From NCBI GenBank assembly GCA_021791145.1, contig JAJYXE010000053.1, positions 1-30,007 on the forward strand: a stretch of DNA of 30,007 bases, in the 5' to 3' direction. Under the pieces are notes generated by a model. That model searched no databases, was not told the origin of the DNA, and worked only from the letters and a program-made list of their open reading frames with translations. Position 1 is the first letter of the stretch, and each line of letters begins with the position of its first letter. This DNA comes from Actinomycetes bacterium (GTDB taxonomy: Bacteria; Actinomycetota; Acidimicrobiia; Acidimicrobiales; RAAP-2). Positions 22,179-29,922 of this stretch are shown here, in pieces. A program made the translations under genes and the position numbers.

Positions 22179-23426
22179 ATGGACCCCACGGCCCGCATGG
22201 CGCAGCGTCCTCGCACGGGCCTGGCGCGGACCGAGGAGGTGAGGCACACGACGAGCGCGGTCATCGTCGACGCCGTCCGAACCCCTGGTGGCAAGCGGGG
22301 TGGCGTGTTCAGGAACTGGCACGCGGTCGACCTCGCGTCCGAGGCGTTGCGGGCGCTACAGGCCCGCAACGACCTGGATCCTTCGATCGTCGACGACGTC
22401 ATCATGGGCTGCGTCATGCAAGTGTCCGAGCAGTCCTTGAACGTCGCACGCAACGCGGTGCTCGCGTCGGGCTGGCCCGAGTCCGTTCCGGCCACGACCG
22501 TCGACCGACAATGCGGCTCCTCGCAGCAGGCGATCCATTTCGCCGCCCAGGGAGTGATGGCCGGCGCGTACGACGTCGTGGTGGCCGGCGGCGTCGAGAG
22601 CATGACGCGCACGCCGATGGGATCCTCGGTCGTGCCCGAGCTCGGCATGCCGTTCGGCCCTCGGACGACGGCCCGCTACGCCGACCGAGGCGGGCTCGTG
22701 AACCAGGGCATCTCGGCCGAGATGGTCGCGGACGCGTGGGGGATCAGCCGCGAGGAGCTCGACGCGTACTCGCTCGGGAGCCACCGGCGCGCGGCGGCGG
22801 CCACCGCCGAGGGACGCTTCGAGAGGGAGATCGTCCCTCTTCCAGTGCGCGACGACGGGGGGAACGACACCGACGTCGTCGTGGCCGCCGACGAGGGAAT
22901 CCGGCCGGACACCTCGCTCGAGGCGCTCGCTCGGCTGAAGCCGGCCTTCAAGCCCGACGGCAAGGTCACCGCCGGCAACTCGTCGCAGATCACCGACGGC
23001 GCCTCGGCCGTCCTCATCATGAGCGAAGAGCGCGCCAGCGCGCTCGGGCTCGCGCCGAGGGCGCGCTTCGTGGCCTTCGCGCTTGCCGGCGTCGACCCCG
23101 TCACCATGCTCACTGGACCGATCCCCGCGACTCGTGCCGTCCTCGCGCGGGCGAAGCTCTCGGTCGACGACGTCGACCTGTTCGAGATCAACGAAGCGTT
23201 CGCGTCGGTCGTGCTGGCGTGGGAGCGAGAGCTCCGTCCCGACATGGCCAGGGTCAACGTCAACGGCGGCGCCATCGCCCTCGGGCATCCTCTCGGCGCA
23301 TCGGGCGCCAAGCTCATGGCGACGCTCGTGCACGAGCTCGACCGATCCGGCGGCCGCTACGGCCTCCTCACCATGTGCGAGGGCGGCGGTCTGGCCAACG
23401 CCACGGTCGTCGAACGCCTGGCGTAG
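22179..23426 (+). CDS. acetyl-CoA acetyltransferase (thiolase)
   Basis: Thiolase that condenses two acyl-CoA molecules or cleaves 3-ketoacyl-CoA, cytosolic. All active-site blocks are visible: acylated Cys in DRQCGSSQQA (C112), NEAFAS, H370 in GHPLGASGA and C400 in MCEGGG. Length is 415 residues from ATG 22179, or about 395 from GTG 22239. The start is unsettled: a TACGAT that could be a -10 box spans 22175-22180 and overlaps the first ATG, which would favour ATG 22197; homologous starts (AVIVDAVRTP) begin near residue 27. The GAGGAG before GTG 22239 is too close to serve it. It follows the pirin gene. No 3-hydroxyacyl-CoA dehydrogenase or hydratase gene is nearby, so degradation versus synthesis cannot be decided. 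Confidence 0.88.
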   Translation: MDPTARMAQRPRTGLARTEEVRHTTSAVIVDAVRTPGGKRGGVFRNWHAVDLASEALRALQARNDLDPSIVDDVIMGCVMQVSEQSLNVARNAVLASGWPESVPATTVDRQCGSSQQAIHFAAQGVMAGAYDVVVAGGVESMTRTPMGSSVVPELGMPFGPRTTARYADRGGLVNQGISAEMVADAWGISREELDAYSLGSHRRAAAATAEGRFEREIVPLPVRDDGGNDTDVVVAADEGIRPDTSLEALARLKPAFKPDGKVTAGNSSQITDGASAVLIMSEERASALGLAPRARFVAFALAGVDPVTMLTGPIPATRAVLARAKLSVDDVDLFEINEAFASVVLAWERELRPDMARVNVNGGAIALGHPLGASGAKLMATLVHELDRSGGRYGLLTMCEGGGLANATVVERLA

Positions 23427-23469
23427 GCGGCGCGACAGCCCCGATCGCCGATGCGCGTGGCGTCGTCAC

Positions 23470-23475
23470 TAGGCT
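23470..23475 (+). promoter_or_regulatory. -10 box of a leaderless promoter (DUF3817 gene)
   Basis: TAGGCT ends 7 nt before the GTG at 23483, and there is no Shine-Dalgarno sequence. The transcription start should fall on the start codon. Confidence 0.5.
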
Positions 23476-23482
23476 GCGGGCG

Positions 23483-23917
23483 GTGAACGGGGAGAGCTTC
23501 CGCAGGACGGTGAGCCGCGTCGCACCCGGCTACGCGCGACCCGGCGATCTGGAGGAGCCGCTCAGGGGGCTCGACGCGGCGCTGACCCGCTACCGCGTGC
23601 TCGCGTACGTCGTGGGCATCGGGCTCGCGACGCTCTGCTTCGTCGGAGTCCCGCTCCAGTTCGCCGCGGGCCTCCCCGAGGTCGACTCGATCGTGGGACC
23701 GATCCACGGGATCTTCTACATGGTCTACCTGCTGGCCGCGCTCGACCTCGCCCGCCGCGCACGATTCACCCTCCTCCAGATGGCGGCGATGGTCGGTGCG
23801 GGGTTCCTCCCGATCCTCGCGTTCGTGGTCGAGCGCCGCGTGACCGCCCGCCTGCGCGCGCTCGTGCCCGAGCTCGAGCCCCGAACCCGTACCGAGCACC
23901 CGCCGGCGCTCGGGTAG
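23483..23917 (+). CDS. DUF3817 membrane protein
   Basis: 144-residue integral membrane protein. After a charged N-terminal 35 residues, YRVLAYVVGIGLATLCFVGV forms helix 1, IVGPIHGIFYMVYLLAALDLA forms helix 2, and LLQMAAMVGAGFLPILAFVVE forms helix 3, followed by a basic VERRVTARLR and a short tail. The order YRVLAYVVG, GPxHGxxYMVYLL, DLARRARF and PFxxFVVERRV is diagnostic of DUF3817, a family with no established role. The N-terminal extension before the first helix is longer than in the minimal members I recall. GTG 23483 is supported by the leaderless-type -10 box. It converges with the TIGR03085 gene, leaving only 17 bp between the stops. Confidence 0.8.
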   Translation: MNGESFRRTVSRVAPGYARPGDLEEPLRGLDAALTRYRVLAYVVGIGLATLCFVGVPLQFAAGLPEVDSIVGPIHGIFYMVYLLAALDLARRARFTLLQMAAMVGAGFLPILAFVVERRVTARLRALVPELEPRTRTEHPPALG

Positions 23918-23934
23918 GGACCCAGATCGGCTGA

Positions 23935-24555
23935 TCAGAAGCCGAGGCGCGCGCCCATCAGCTGCGACACCGCGTCGGGAGGCCCCGAGGTCTCGACGCG
24001 CGCGACCTGCTGACGGCCGGACACGAGCAAGACGAGCTCCCCAGGCGGCCCCGTGACGGTGACGTGCGGGCTGCCGCGACGAGCCTCGACCTCTCCGAAG
24101 CCCGGTGCCGCCAGCGCCACGCCGACCGGCAGCCTCCGCCGCACGAGCCGCGTGATCGGCCCGAGCCGGGCCCACAGTGCCCGCTCCTCCCCCGGATCGA
24201 GCGCACGCGCCGCCCAGCCGGGCCGTGCGCGCCGAACGTCCTCGTGATGGACGAACATCTCCACGACGTTCATCTGCTCGTCGACCATGCGCAGCAGCGC
24301 CGGTGGCCCGGACCGCACGTCTTCGACCAGCGACGGCCACGGACGCTCGCGCAGTCGGCGCTGAACCCGGTCCGTGTAGCCCCGCGCCGGGGAGACGAGG
24401 ATGCCCAACGCGGCATCCGGGCGCCGTTCCCGCAGCACCAGGTGCGCTGCGAGGTCTCGAACCGTCCAGCCCTCGCAGAGAGTCGGCGCGTCCGGGCCGA
24501 CCTCGAGCATGAGCGCTGCGAGCGCGACGCGCTCCGATCGGGCGTACGCGGTCAA
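23935..24555 (-). CDS. TIGR03085-type DinB-like metal-binding protein
   Basis: 206-residue protein with the four-helix DinB/maleylpyruvate-isomerase fold. The first block ends LCEGWTVRDLAAHLVLRERRPDAALG, supplying a likely metal histidine (AAHL), and VEMFVHHEDVRRA gives the second and third. The C-terminal 80 residues form the extra domain found in actinobacterial members (TIGR03085). Related DinB-like proteins use mycothiol as a cofactor; for this subfamily no reaction is established. The start is a TTG at 24555, chosen because the protein then begins MTAYARSERVALAAL and follows the crgA stop by 10 bp, which suggests co-transcription with crgA. No Shine-Dalgarno is obvious. Confidence 0.8.
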   Translation of the reverse strand: MTAYARSERVALAALMLEVGPDAPTLCEGWTVRDLAAHLVLRERRPDAALGILVSPARGYTDRVQRRLRERPWPSLVEDVRSGPPALLRMVDEQMNVVEMFVHHEDVRRARPGWAARALDPGEERALWARLGPITRLVRRRLPVGVALAAPGFGEVEARRGSPHVTVTGPPGELVLLVSGRQQVARVETSGPPDAVSQLMGARLGF

Positions 24556-24565
24556 GGCGGGACGA

Positions 24566-24889
24566 TCAGCGATAGCGGGTGGCCATGACGAAGCCGACGA
24601 AGATCACGACGAGACCCACCACCAGGTACCACGCGGAGACCGAGTAGGGGAGCACCGTCAGGTAGTTCAACAGGATGATCAAGACGCCGAGAACGAGCAG
24701 CGCGAGCACGGCCGCGCCGAACCAGCGCGGGCTGCTCCGGACGTTCTTCGGGACCGGAGGCGTGTACTTCCCGCTCGACTCCGGCGCGGTGTAACGCCCG
24801 ATGCGCCCTCTGGTCGCCACGCTCGTCCGTCCCGAAGACGAGCCCTTCCGCTGCGCCTTGCCCGGACCGCTCTGCCCTTTCGGTGCCAC
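24566..24889 (-). CDS. crgA: cell division protein CrgA
   Basis: 107-residue inner-membrane protein of the CrgA (UPF0233) family, which acts at the septum and binds FtsZ, FtsI and other division proteins in actinobacteria. The first 50 residues are basic and hydrophilic (MAPKGQSGPGKAQRKG start). SPRWFGAAVLALLVLGVLIILLNYL is the first membrane helix, with the conserved SPRW just before it, and WYLVVGLVVIFVGFVMATRYR is the second, with the conserved C-terminal ATR-R. The family often sits beside trpG/pabA and the pknB operon, as here. GTG 24889 is preceded by TAGCCT with 6 nt spacing, a leaderless arrangement. It is divergent from pabA. Confidence 0.9.
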   Translation of the reverse strand: MAPKGQSGPGKAQRKGSSSGRTSVATRGRIGRYTAPESSGKYTPPVPKNVRSSPRWFGAAVLALLVLGVLIILLNYLTVLPYSVSAWYLVVGLVVIFVGFVMATRYR

Positions 24890-24895
24890 GGTCAG

Positions 24896-24901
24896 AGGCT
24901 A
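24896..24901 (-). promoter_or_regulatory. -10 box of leaderless promoter (crgA)
   Basis: On the minus strand TAGCCT ends 6 nt before the GTG at 24889. There is no Shine-Dalgarno, so transcription probably begins at the start codon. Confidence 0.5.
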
Positions 24902-24935
24902 GACGCGCGCGGTCTGCCCGCGGGGACGCCAGCCC

Positions 24936-24941
24936 TACGAT
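24936..24941 (+). promoter_or_regulatory. -10 box of leaderless promoter (pabA/trpG)
   Basis: TACGAT ends 6 nt before the ATG at 24948, with only CGGGGG between. This mirrors the crgA box on the other strand, so the divergent pair shares a 58-bp region in which both transcripts appear leaderless. Confidence 0.5.
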
Positions 24942-24947
24942 CGGGGG

Positions 24948-25550
24948 ATGGCGGTGCGTCTCCTTGTCGTCGACAACTACGACTCCTTCGTCTACAACCT
25001 CGTCCAGGAGCTGGGCGAGCTCGGTGCGGAGCTGCACGTGCGCCGCCACGACGCCGTCGACGTCGCGGGGATCCGGGCGCAGTCGCCCGACGCGGTCGTG
25101 CTGTCACCCGGCCCGGGCCGCCCGGAGGACGCCGGGGTGAGCCTGGACGTCGTGCGCGAGCTCGCGGGAGAGGTCCCGATCTTCGGCGTCTGCCTCGGCC
25201 ACCAGGCGATCGGGCAAGCCTTCGGCGCCGAGATCGTGCGCGCTCCCGCGCCGATGCACGGCAAGACGTCGGAGGTCCACCACTGCGGGACCGGCATCTT
25301 CGAGGGTCTTCCGAACCCGTTCGTCGCGACCCGCTACCACTCGCTCGTCGTCGCGCCCGAGAGCGTCCCCAGCGCGCTCGAGGTCACCGCCACCACCACC
25401 GACGGCGTGATCATGGGCCTGCGGCACCGCTCGCTGCCCGTAGAAGGGGTCCAGTTCCACCCCGAGTCGATCCTCACCGGCGTCGGCACGGCGTTGCTCG
25501 CGAGCTTCCTCGCGCAGGCGGCGGGCGCGCGTACCTCTGCGAGCAGGTAG
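24948..25550 (+). CDS. pabA: glutamine amidotransferase subunit of anthranilate / aminodeoxychorismate synthase
   Basis: Class I glutamine amidotransferase of 200 residues that releases ammonia from glutamine and passes it to TrpE or PabB, for tryptophan or folate synthesis. Motifs: [12 protein letters not shown] at the start, [12 protein letters not shown], the catalytic Cys in [12 protein letters not shown], and the His-Glu pair in [10 protein letters not shown]. All are intact. TrpG and PabA cannot be separated by sequence here, and in many actinobacteria one protein serves both. No partner gene is in the window; the position beside crgA and pknB is the standard actinobacterial place for it. 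Its stop lies 10 bp from the convergent pknB stop. The promoter appears leaderless. Confidence 0.9.
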   Translation: MAVRLLVVDNYDSFVYNLVQELGELGAELHVRRHDAVDVAGIRAQSPDAVVLSPGPGRPEDAGVSLDVVRELAGEVPIFGVCLGHQAIGQAFGAEIVRAPAPMHGKTSEVHHCGTGIFEGLPNPFVATRYHSLVVAPESVPSALEVTATTTDGVIMGLRHRSLPVEGVQFHPESILTGVGTALLASFLAQAAGARTSASR

Positions 25551-25560
25551 CGGCCGGGGC

Positions 25561-27771
25561 TCAGCTGCGCGCGTGGTTCTGCGACGCTCCCGGTCCCCGA
25601 GCGCCAGCTGTGCGGCCCGGCTTCGTCGCCGTCGACGCCGGTGTTGTCGGGGCCGGGGTGGGTGTCGTGGTGGTCGGCGCTGTGGTTGTTGTCCGAGCCG
25701 GGGTGGGTGTCGTGGTGGTCGGCGCCGTGGTTGTTGTCCGAGCCGGGGTGGGTGTCGTGGTGGTCGGCGCCGTGGTTGTTGTCGGGGCCGGGGTCGGTGT
25801 CGTGGTGGTCGGCGCCGTGGTTGTTGTCGGGGCCGGGGTGGGTGTCGTCGTCGGGGATGTCGTGACGGCGCTCTTGCAGACGGCGATCCCGACTGTCGAC
25901 CCGGTCTTCACTGTGGTTCCCCCGGGGGGTGTCTCAGAGGTGATCGTGCCGGTTGTCGTCGGGGAGCAGGCCGCGAATGTCGAGGGAACGGCCTTCAGCC
26001 CGCTGTCGGACAGCGTGGTGATCGCCTGTGTCTCGGTATCACCGACGACGTTCGGCACGACCACGGTGCACGGGCCGGTCGACACGGTGAGGTCGATCTT
26101 GGCAGCCGGGGCGACGTGTGTCCCGGCCTTCGGTGTCTGCGCCATCACGATGCCTGTGCCGTACTGGCTCGAGCACGCGTCGGACACCGCCCCCGCCGAC
26201 AGCCCTGTCGCACCCAGGGTGCTGCCCGCCGCAGCAGTGGTCTCGCCGACCACGTTCGGCACGACGACCGCGTTGCGTGTGGCGACCGTGAGGGTCACGG
26301 CCGAACCGTTCTTCACCGGGCGCCCCGGCGGCGGTGTCTGGCCGAGGACCGTCCCCGTGCGTTGTGTGCTCGCACGGAGGTGCTCGGTCACGACGAGGCC
26401 GAGCCCTGTGAGCCTTGCTGAGGCCTGCGTGTACTGCTCGCCGGTCACTGTCGGCATCGTGACCTTCGGCACGCCGCCCTTGCTCACGACGAGCACGACG
26501 CGCTCGCCTTTGCGAGCCTTCCCGCCGGGCGCAGGGTCCGTCGAGATGACGTCGTTCCTGGGCACCGTTGTCGAAGAGCGGTCGGTCACGCGCGACACCA
26601 CGAGACCGAGCGACCGGAGGGTCCTCGTCGCGGCAGCGACGGGCTGTCCGCGCACTGTCGGCACCTCGAACTTCGATGTCCCGACGTCACCGAGGCTCTG
26701 CAGGACGAAGTACACGACCACGCCGAGCACGGCGGTCAGCACGAGCAGGGCCAGCACCCAGCGCCGCACGTGGGACCGGGGCTCGGGCTCCGGCTCGGAG
26801 GCGCGCACCAGCGGTCTGCCCGCGACAGGGACCGCCTGCGTCGGCGGGAGAGCGCCGAGCCTGCCCGTTCGGGCCACGTCGTCGGCGTCCGCGGCCGCGA
26901 GCATCGCCGTCGTCGCCGGGTCGGTGGCGGACACCGGTCGGCCTTCCGCGAACCGCTGGAGATCCGCACGAAGGTCCGCCGCCGACTGGTAGCGGAGACT
27001 GGCGGACTTCGCCATCGCCTTGGCGATGATCGCCTCGAGCGGTGGCGGGACCGCGGGGCTCAGGTCTCGCAGCGGCGGCGGCTGCTCGCGCACGTGCTTG
27101 GACGCCACAGCCACGGGCGAGTCGCCCGAGAACGGCGGTCGGCCCGCGATCATCTCGTAGAGGACCACACCGAGGGAGTAGATGTCGCTCCGGGCGTCGA
27201 CCCCCATGCCCTGGGCCTGCTCGGGCGAGAAGTACGTCGCGGTGCCCATGACCGCGCCGGTCTGGGTGAGGCTCTCCTCGGTGTTGACGGCGCGGGCGAT
27301 GCCGAAGTCCGTCACCTTCACCTCTCCGTCCTGCGTGAGGAGCACGTTCCCCGGCTTCACGTCGCGGTGCACGACACCGTGGCGGTGCGCGTAGGCGAGC
27401 GCGTCGGCGACCCGGGCGCCGATCTGCGCCACACGACCTGCCGGCATCGGTCCGCCCGCCCTCAGCTCCTGGGACAGGGGTTGTCCGTCGATGTACTCCA
27501 TGACGATGTAGTACGTCCCCCCGTCCTCTCCCCAGTCGAAGACGGGGACGATGTTCGGGTGGGAGAGGTTCGCGGCGGCCTGCGCCTCCCTGCGGAAGCG
27601 CTCCACGAAGGCGCGGTCCACGGAGAGCTCGGGGAACAGCACCTTGAGCGCCACGGGGCGGTCGAGCAGCCGGTCACGCGCCCGGTACACCTGGGCCATC
27701 CCACCTCGGGCGACGAAGTGCGTCAGCTCGTACCTGCCCGAGAAGACGCGCTGTGTCGTCACCGGCTGCAT
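25561..27771 (-). CDS. pknB: PASTA-domain serine/threonine protein kinase PknB
   Basis: Membrane receptor kinase of 736 residues that controls cell-wall synthesis and division. The cytosolic kinase domain spans about 10-275: GRYELTHFVARGGMAQVY (glycine loop), VALKVL (Lys), HRDVKPGN (catalytic Asp) and TDFGIA, then an activation loop ESLTQTGAVMGTATYFSPEQA with candidate autophosphorylation threonines. A juxtamembrane linker leads to one membrane helix (WVLALLVLTAVLGVVVYFVL, about 337-356). Outside are four PASTA domains (starting VPTVRGQ, MPTVTGE, VPNVVGE and VPNVVGD), the last two with extra Cys. A Thr/Pro tail of about 100 residues, built from a 15-residue repeat, follows. The ATG has TAGGCT 9 nt upstream and no Shine-Dalgarno. 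It lies 76 bp downstream of pstP, with no pknA, pbpA or rodA between. Confidence 0.93.
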   Translation of the reverse strand: MQPVTTQRVFSGRYELTHFVARGGMAQVYRARDRLLDRPVALKVLFPELSVDRAFVERFRREAQAAANLSHPNIVPVFDWGEDGGTYYIVMEYIDGQPLSQELRAGGPMPAGRVAQIGARVADALAYAHRHGVVHRDVKPGNVLLTQDGEVKVTDFGIARAVNTEESLTQTGAVMGTATYFSPEQAQGMGVDARSDIYSLGVVLYEMIAGRPPFSGDSPVAVASKHVREQPPPLRDLSPAVPPPLEAIIAKAMAKSASLRYQSAADLRADLQRFAEGRPVSATDPATTAMLAAADADDVARTGRLGALPPTQAVPVAGRPLVRASEPEPEPRSHVRRWVLALLVLTAVLGVVVYFVLQSLGDVGTSKFEVPTVRGQPVAAATRTLRSLGLVVSRVTDRSSTTVPRNDVISTDPAPGGKARKGERVVLVVSKGGVPKVTMPTVTGEQYTQASARLTGLGLVVTEHLRASTQRTGTVLGQTPPPGRPVKNGSAVTLTVATRNAVVVPNVVGETTAAAGSTLGATGLSAGAVSDACSSQYGTGIVMAQTPKAGTHVAPAAKIDLTVSTGPCTVVVPNVVGDTETQAITTLSDSGLKAVPSTFAACSPTTTGTITSETPPGGTTVKTGSTVGIAVCKSAVTTSPTTTPTPAPTTTTAPTTTTPTPAPTTTTAPTTTTPTPARTTTTAPTTTTPTPARTTTTAPTTTTPTPAPTTPASTATKPGRTAGARGPGASQNHARS
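25641..25857 (-). repeat. 45-bp tandem repeat in the pknB 3' end
   Basis: Units of 45 bp begin at 25685, 25730, 25775 and 25820 (plus-strand numbering), with a partial unit before 25685 and a degenerate last one. The units differ by only a few bases. Each encodes a 15-residue block of the form TPTPAPTTTTAPTTT. The near-identity of the DNA suggests recent expansion, and copy number may vary between strains. Confidence 0.85.
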
Positions 27772-27780
27772 GCGACACCG

Positions 27781-27786
27781 AGCCTA
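27781..27786 (-). promoter_or_regulatory. -10 box upstream of pknB
   Basis: On the minus strand TAGGCT lies 9 nt before the pknB ATG, within the 76-bp gap after pstP, and no Shine-Dalgarno is visible. It suggests that pknB has its own short-leader promoter in addition to any read-through from pstP. Confidence 0.4.
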
Positions 27787-27847
27787 GGTCGCGTCGATTT
27801 GCGCCCCCGGTCGCCGGACGCGAGGGCAGCCACGCGGGCGAAGAGGG

Positions 27848-29401
27848 TCACCGCCACGGCGCCACCGCCGCTCCGAGCGCACCGGCGGTGGTCCTGGTCG
27901 CGCCGCCCGACGCAGCCGGCGACCGGCTCGACGAGTCGTGCGCGAGAGGAGCACTCGCCGGGAGGCTCTTGCTCTGGCGGTACTCTGTCCGGAGGTTCTC
28001 CACGTACCTCTTCGCGGCGGCGAGCGACGGCTCCTGCTGGTCGGCACGAAGCTGGGGGAGCCTGTAGTGCAGCACCTCGCTCGTGGTCACCCGGGTCTCG
28101 TCGACGAGCCGGGGCTCGAACCACAGAAAGCCGCCGGGACGGCCCCTGTACACCGCGAGGTGGCCATGGTCGACGCCGACGTACCAATCGTCCGCCGCGT
28201 ACCAGCGCATCGCCGCGTACGCGCCGGCGACGACGCCCACGAGGAGGACGAAGAAGAGCACCACCCGCACGGTGACCAAACGCGGGCCGCGGGCCGCTCG
28301 CCCGCGGCGGTGCCGGTCGCTCCGGGCCGGGCCGAGCCTCCGGAGCTCGGCCGCCTGGAGCCTGGTGGAGGGGGCGCCGGTCCTCCAGCCCGGAGCCGAG
28401 GTGCCAACGGTCTTCGGGTCGCCGGTGACGGGCGCCGCCGGGCTCCTGCTCACGGTGGTCATGGTGGTCACGGAGCCCACGGAGCCCGTGCGACCGCCGG
28501 CGGACGAGAGCCCCGCACGGGCAAGCCCCGAGGCGGCCCGGCCGCCTGGCGCACCGCTCTGCACCTCCTTCTGCCGCGCTCGGGCCGCCTGGGTCCCGGA
28601 GCCCGCCGGGCCGTCCCCTGCAGGAGGGGGCGCGGCTGTGGAGGTCGACGCACCGACGGACTCGGGGGGCTGCTTCGCGCCGGCGACGTCGATGACGACG
28701 CAGGTCACGTTGTCACTGCCGCCGTGGTCGAGCGCGGCCTGCACGAGGGTCTTCGCCGCGTCCGCCGGCTCCGGCACGGTGCCCAGGATCTGGCCGATGC
28801 GCGCGTCGTCGATCTCGTTCGTCAGCCCGTCGCTGCAAAGGAGGATCCGGTCGCCGTCGTGGAGGTGGAGCTCCCACAGGTCGACGTCGACGTCCGAGGA
28901 CACCCCGAGCGCCCGCGTGAGGATGTGCCGGTGGGGATGGACCGAGGCCTCTGCCTCCGTCAACTGCCCTTGGCGCACCCGCTCCTCGGCGAGGCTGTGA
29001 TCCGAGGTGATCTGGATGACCTGGCCCCTCGAGAAGACGTAGGCGCGGGAGTCGCCGACGTTGGCGAGCGCGATCGCCTGCCGGCCGTCCGGCTCCTGGA
29101 CCAGGGCCGTCGCGGTCAGCGTGGTCCCCATGCCGCGTAGCCGGCTGTCCGACTGCCCCTGACGCCACACCGAGCGGTTCGCCTCGGCCACCGCTTTCCG
29201 GAGCCCTTCGACGGTCGGTTCGCGTTGGAACGCCGCGCGCAGTGAGTCCACCGCGATGCGTGCCGCGACCTCGCCGCCGGCATGACCGCCCATCCCGTCT
29301 GCGACCGCGAAGAGATCAGGGTCTTCGAGCACGACGTCCTGGTTCGTCGTCCTGACCTTCCCGACATCGGTCGCAGACCCTGAGCGAACGGTGGTGGTCA
29401 C
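27848..29401 (-). CDS. pstP: PP2C-family serine/threonine phosphatase PstP
   Basis: 517-residue membrane-bound protein phosphatase that reverses PknB-type phosphorylation. Residues 1-240 are the PP2C domain with TNQD, VADGMGGHAGGE, VGDSRAYVF, LCSDGLTNEI and GGSDNVTCVV, which supply the metal-binding aspartates. A long low-complexity linker (about 240-370) rich in Ala, Gly, Ser and Thr follows, then one membrane helix (VRVVLFFVLLVGVVAGAYAA) and an external domain of about 110 residues with YVGVDHGHLAVYRG, as in mycobacterial PstP. GTG 29401 overlaps the fhaB stop by 4 bp (GTGA), so translation is coupled. In mycobacteria rodA, pbpA and pknA follow; here pknB follows directly. Confidence 0.92.
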   Translation of the reverse strand: MTTTVRSGSATDVGKVRTTNQDVVLEDPDLFAVADGMGGHAGGEVAARIAVDSLRAAFQREPTVEGLRKAVAEANRSVWRQGQSDSRLRGMGTTLTATALVQEPDGRQAIALANVGDSRAYVFSRGQVIQITSDHSLAEERVRQGQLTEAEASVHPHRHILTRALGVSSDVDVDLWELHLHDGDRILLCSDGLTNEIDDARIGQILGTVPEPADAAKTLVQAALDHGGSDNVTCVVIDVAGAKQPPESVGASTSTAAPPPAGDGPAGSGTQAARARQKEVQSGAPGGRAASGLARAGLSSAGGRTGSVGSVTTMTTVSRSPAAPVTGDPKTVGTSAPGWRTGAPSTRLQAAELRRLGPARSDRHRRGRAARGPRLVTVRVVLFFVLLVGVVAGAYAAMRWYAADDWYVGVDHGHLAVYRGRPGGFLWFEPRLVDETRVTTSEVLHYRLPQLRADQQEPSLAAAKRYVENLRTEYRQSKSLPASAPLAHDSSSRSPAASGGATRTTAGALGAAVAPWR

Positions 29402-29922
29402 CTGGTCACCTGGAAGACCGTCGCGCCCACTTGGAGGAGGTCACCCTTGCCCAGCCTCGTCGGCTTCACGATGCGCTCGGAGTTCACGAAGGTGCCGTTC
29501 GTCGAGCCCAGGTCCTCCACGTAGACACGCCCGTCCTGGTGGAACAGTCGGGCGTGCATCGTCGAGCTGTAGACGTCATAGGCGGTGGAGATCGCGCAGC
29601 TCGGCGACCGTCCGATGGTGAGCTCCTCGTCCACCTCGAATCGATCTCCCACGCGGTCGAACGGTTCGAGCACCTCGAGGGACCAAGGGCGCCTGCCTCG
29701 CCGCGGCGGCGGGCTCGGGGCGTCTCGCGCCTCCGCGGTGGCCGCGGTGCTCGTCCGTGCCTGCCGAGGTCCCGCCGGACGCACCTCGACCCACACGGCT
29801 CGGACCACCCGGAGGAAGAACAAGAAGACGAGGGCGATGACGCACCACTGGGCGATGCGCACGGCGCCGGAGTAGCCGGTGGTCGCGATCGCGGAGTGGA
29901 GCCCAGCGACCATGGCCCTCAC
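29398..29922 (-). CDS. fhaB: FHA-domain protein FhaB (FipA-like)
   Basis: 174-residue membrane-anchored phosphothreonine-binding protein. One N-terminal membrane helix (IAQWCVIALVFLFFLRVVRAVW) is followed by a variable linker and a C-terminal FHA domain from about residue 95. The FHA core is complete: GRSPSCAIS, SSTMHARLFHQDG, VYVEDLGSTNGTFVNSERI and the last strand DLLQVGATVFQV. In mycobacteria this protein binds phosphorylated partners of PknA and PknB and takes part in cell division and growth. GTG 29922 overlaps the fhaA stop by 4 bp; ATG 29913 (MVAGLHSA) is an alternative start. The 3' end overlaps pstP by 4 bp. Confidence 0.9.
   Translation of the reverse strand: MRAMVAGLHSAIATTGYSGAVRIAQWCVIALVFLFFLRVVRAVWVEVRPAGPRQARTSTAATAEARDAPSPPPRRGRRPWSLEVLEPFDRVGDRFEVDEELTIGRSPSCAISTAYDVYSSTMHARLFHQDGRVYVEDLGSTNGTFVNSERIVKPTRLGKGDLLQVGATVFQVTR

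Noticed and set aside
25641..25857. CRISPR-like array
   Set aside because: The repeats are directly adjacent with no spacers and lie in frame inside pknB.
26770..29140. Long plus-strand open frames opposite pknB and pstP
   Set aside because: They are antisense shadows with Arg/His-rich composition, while the minus strand encodes clear kinase and phosphatase domains.
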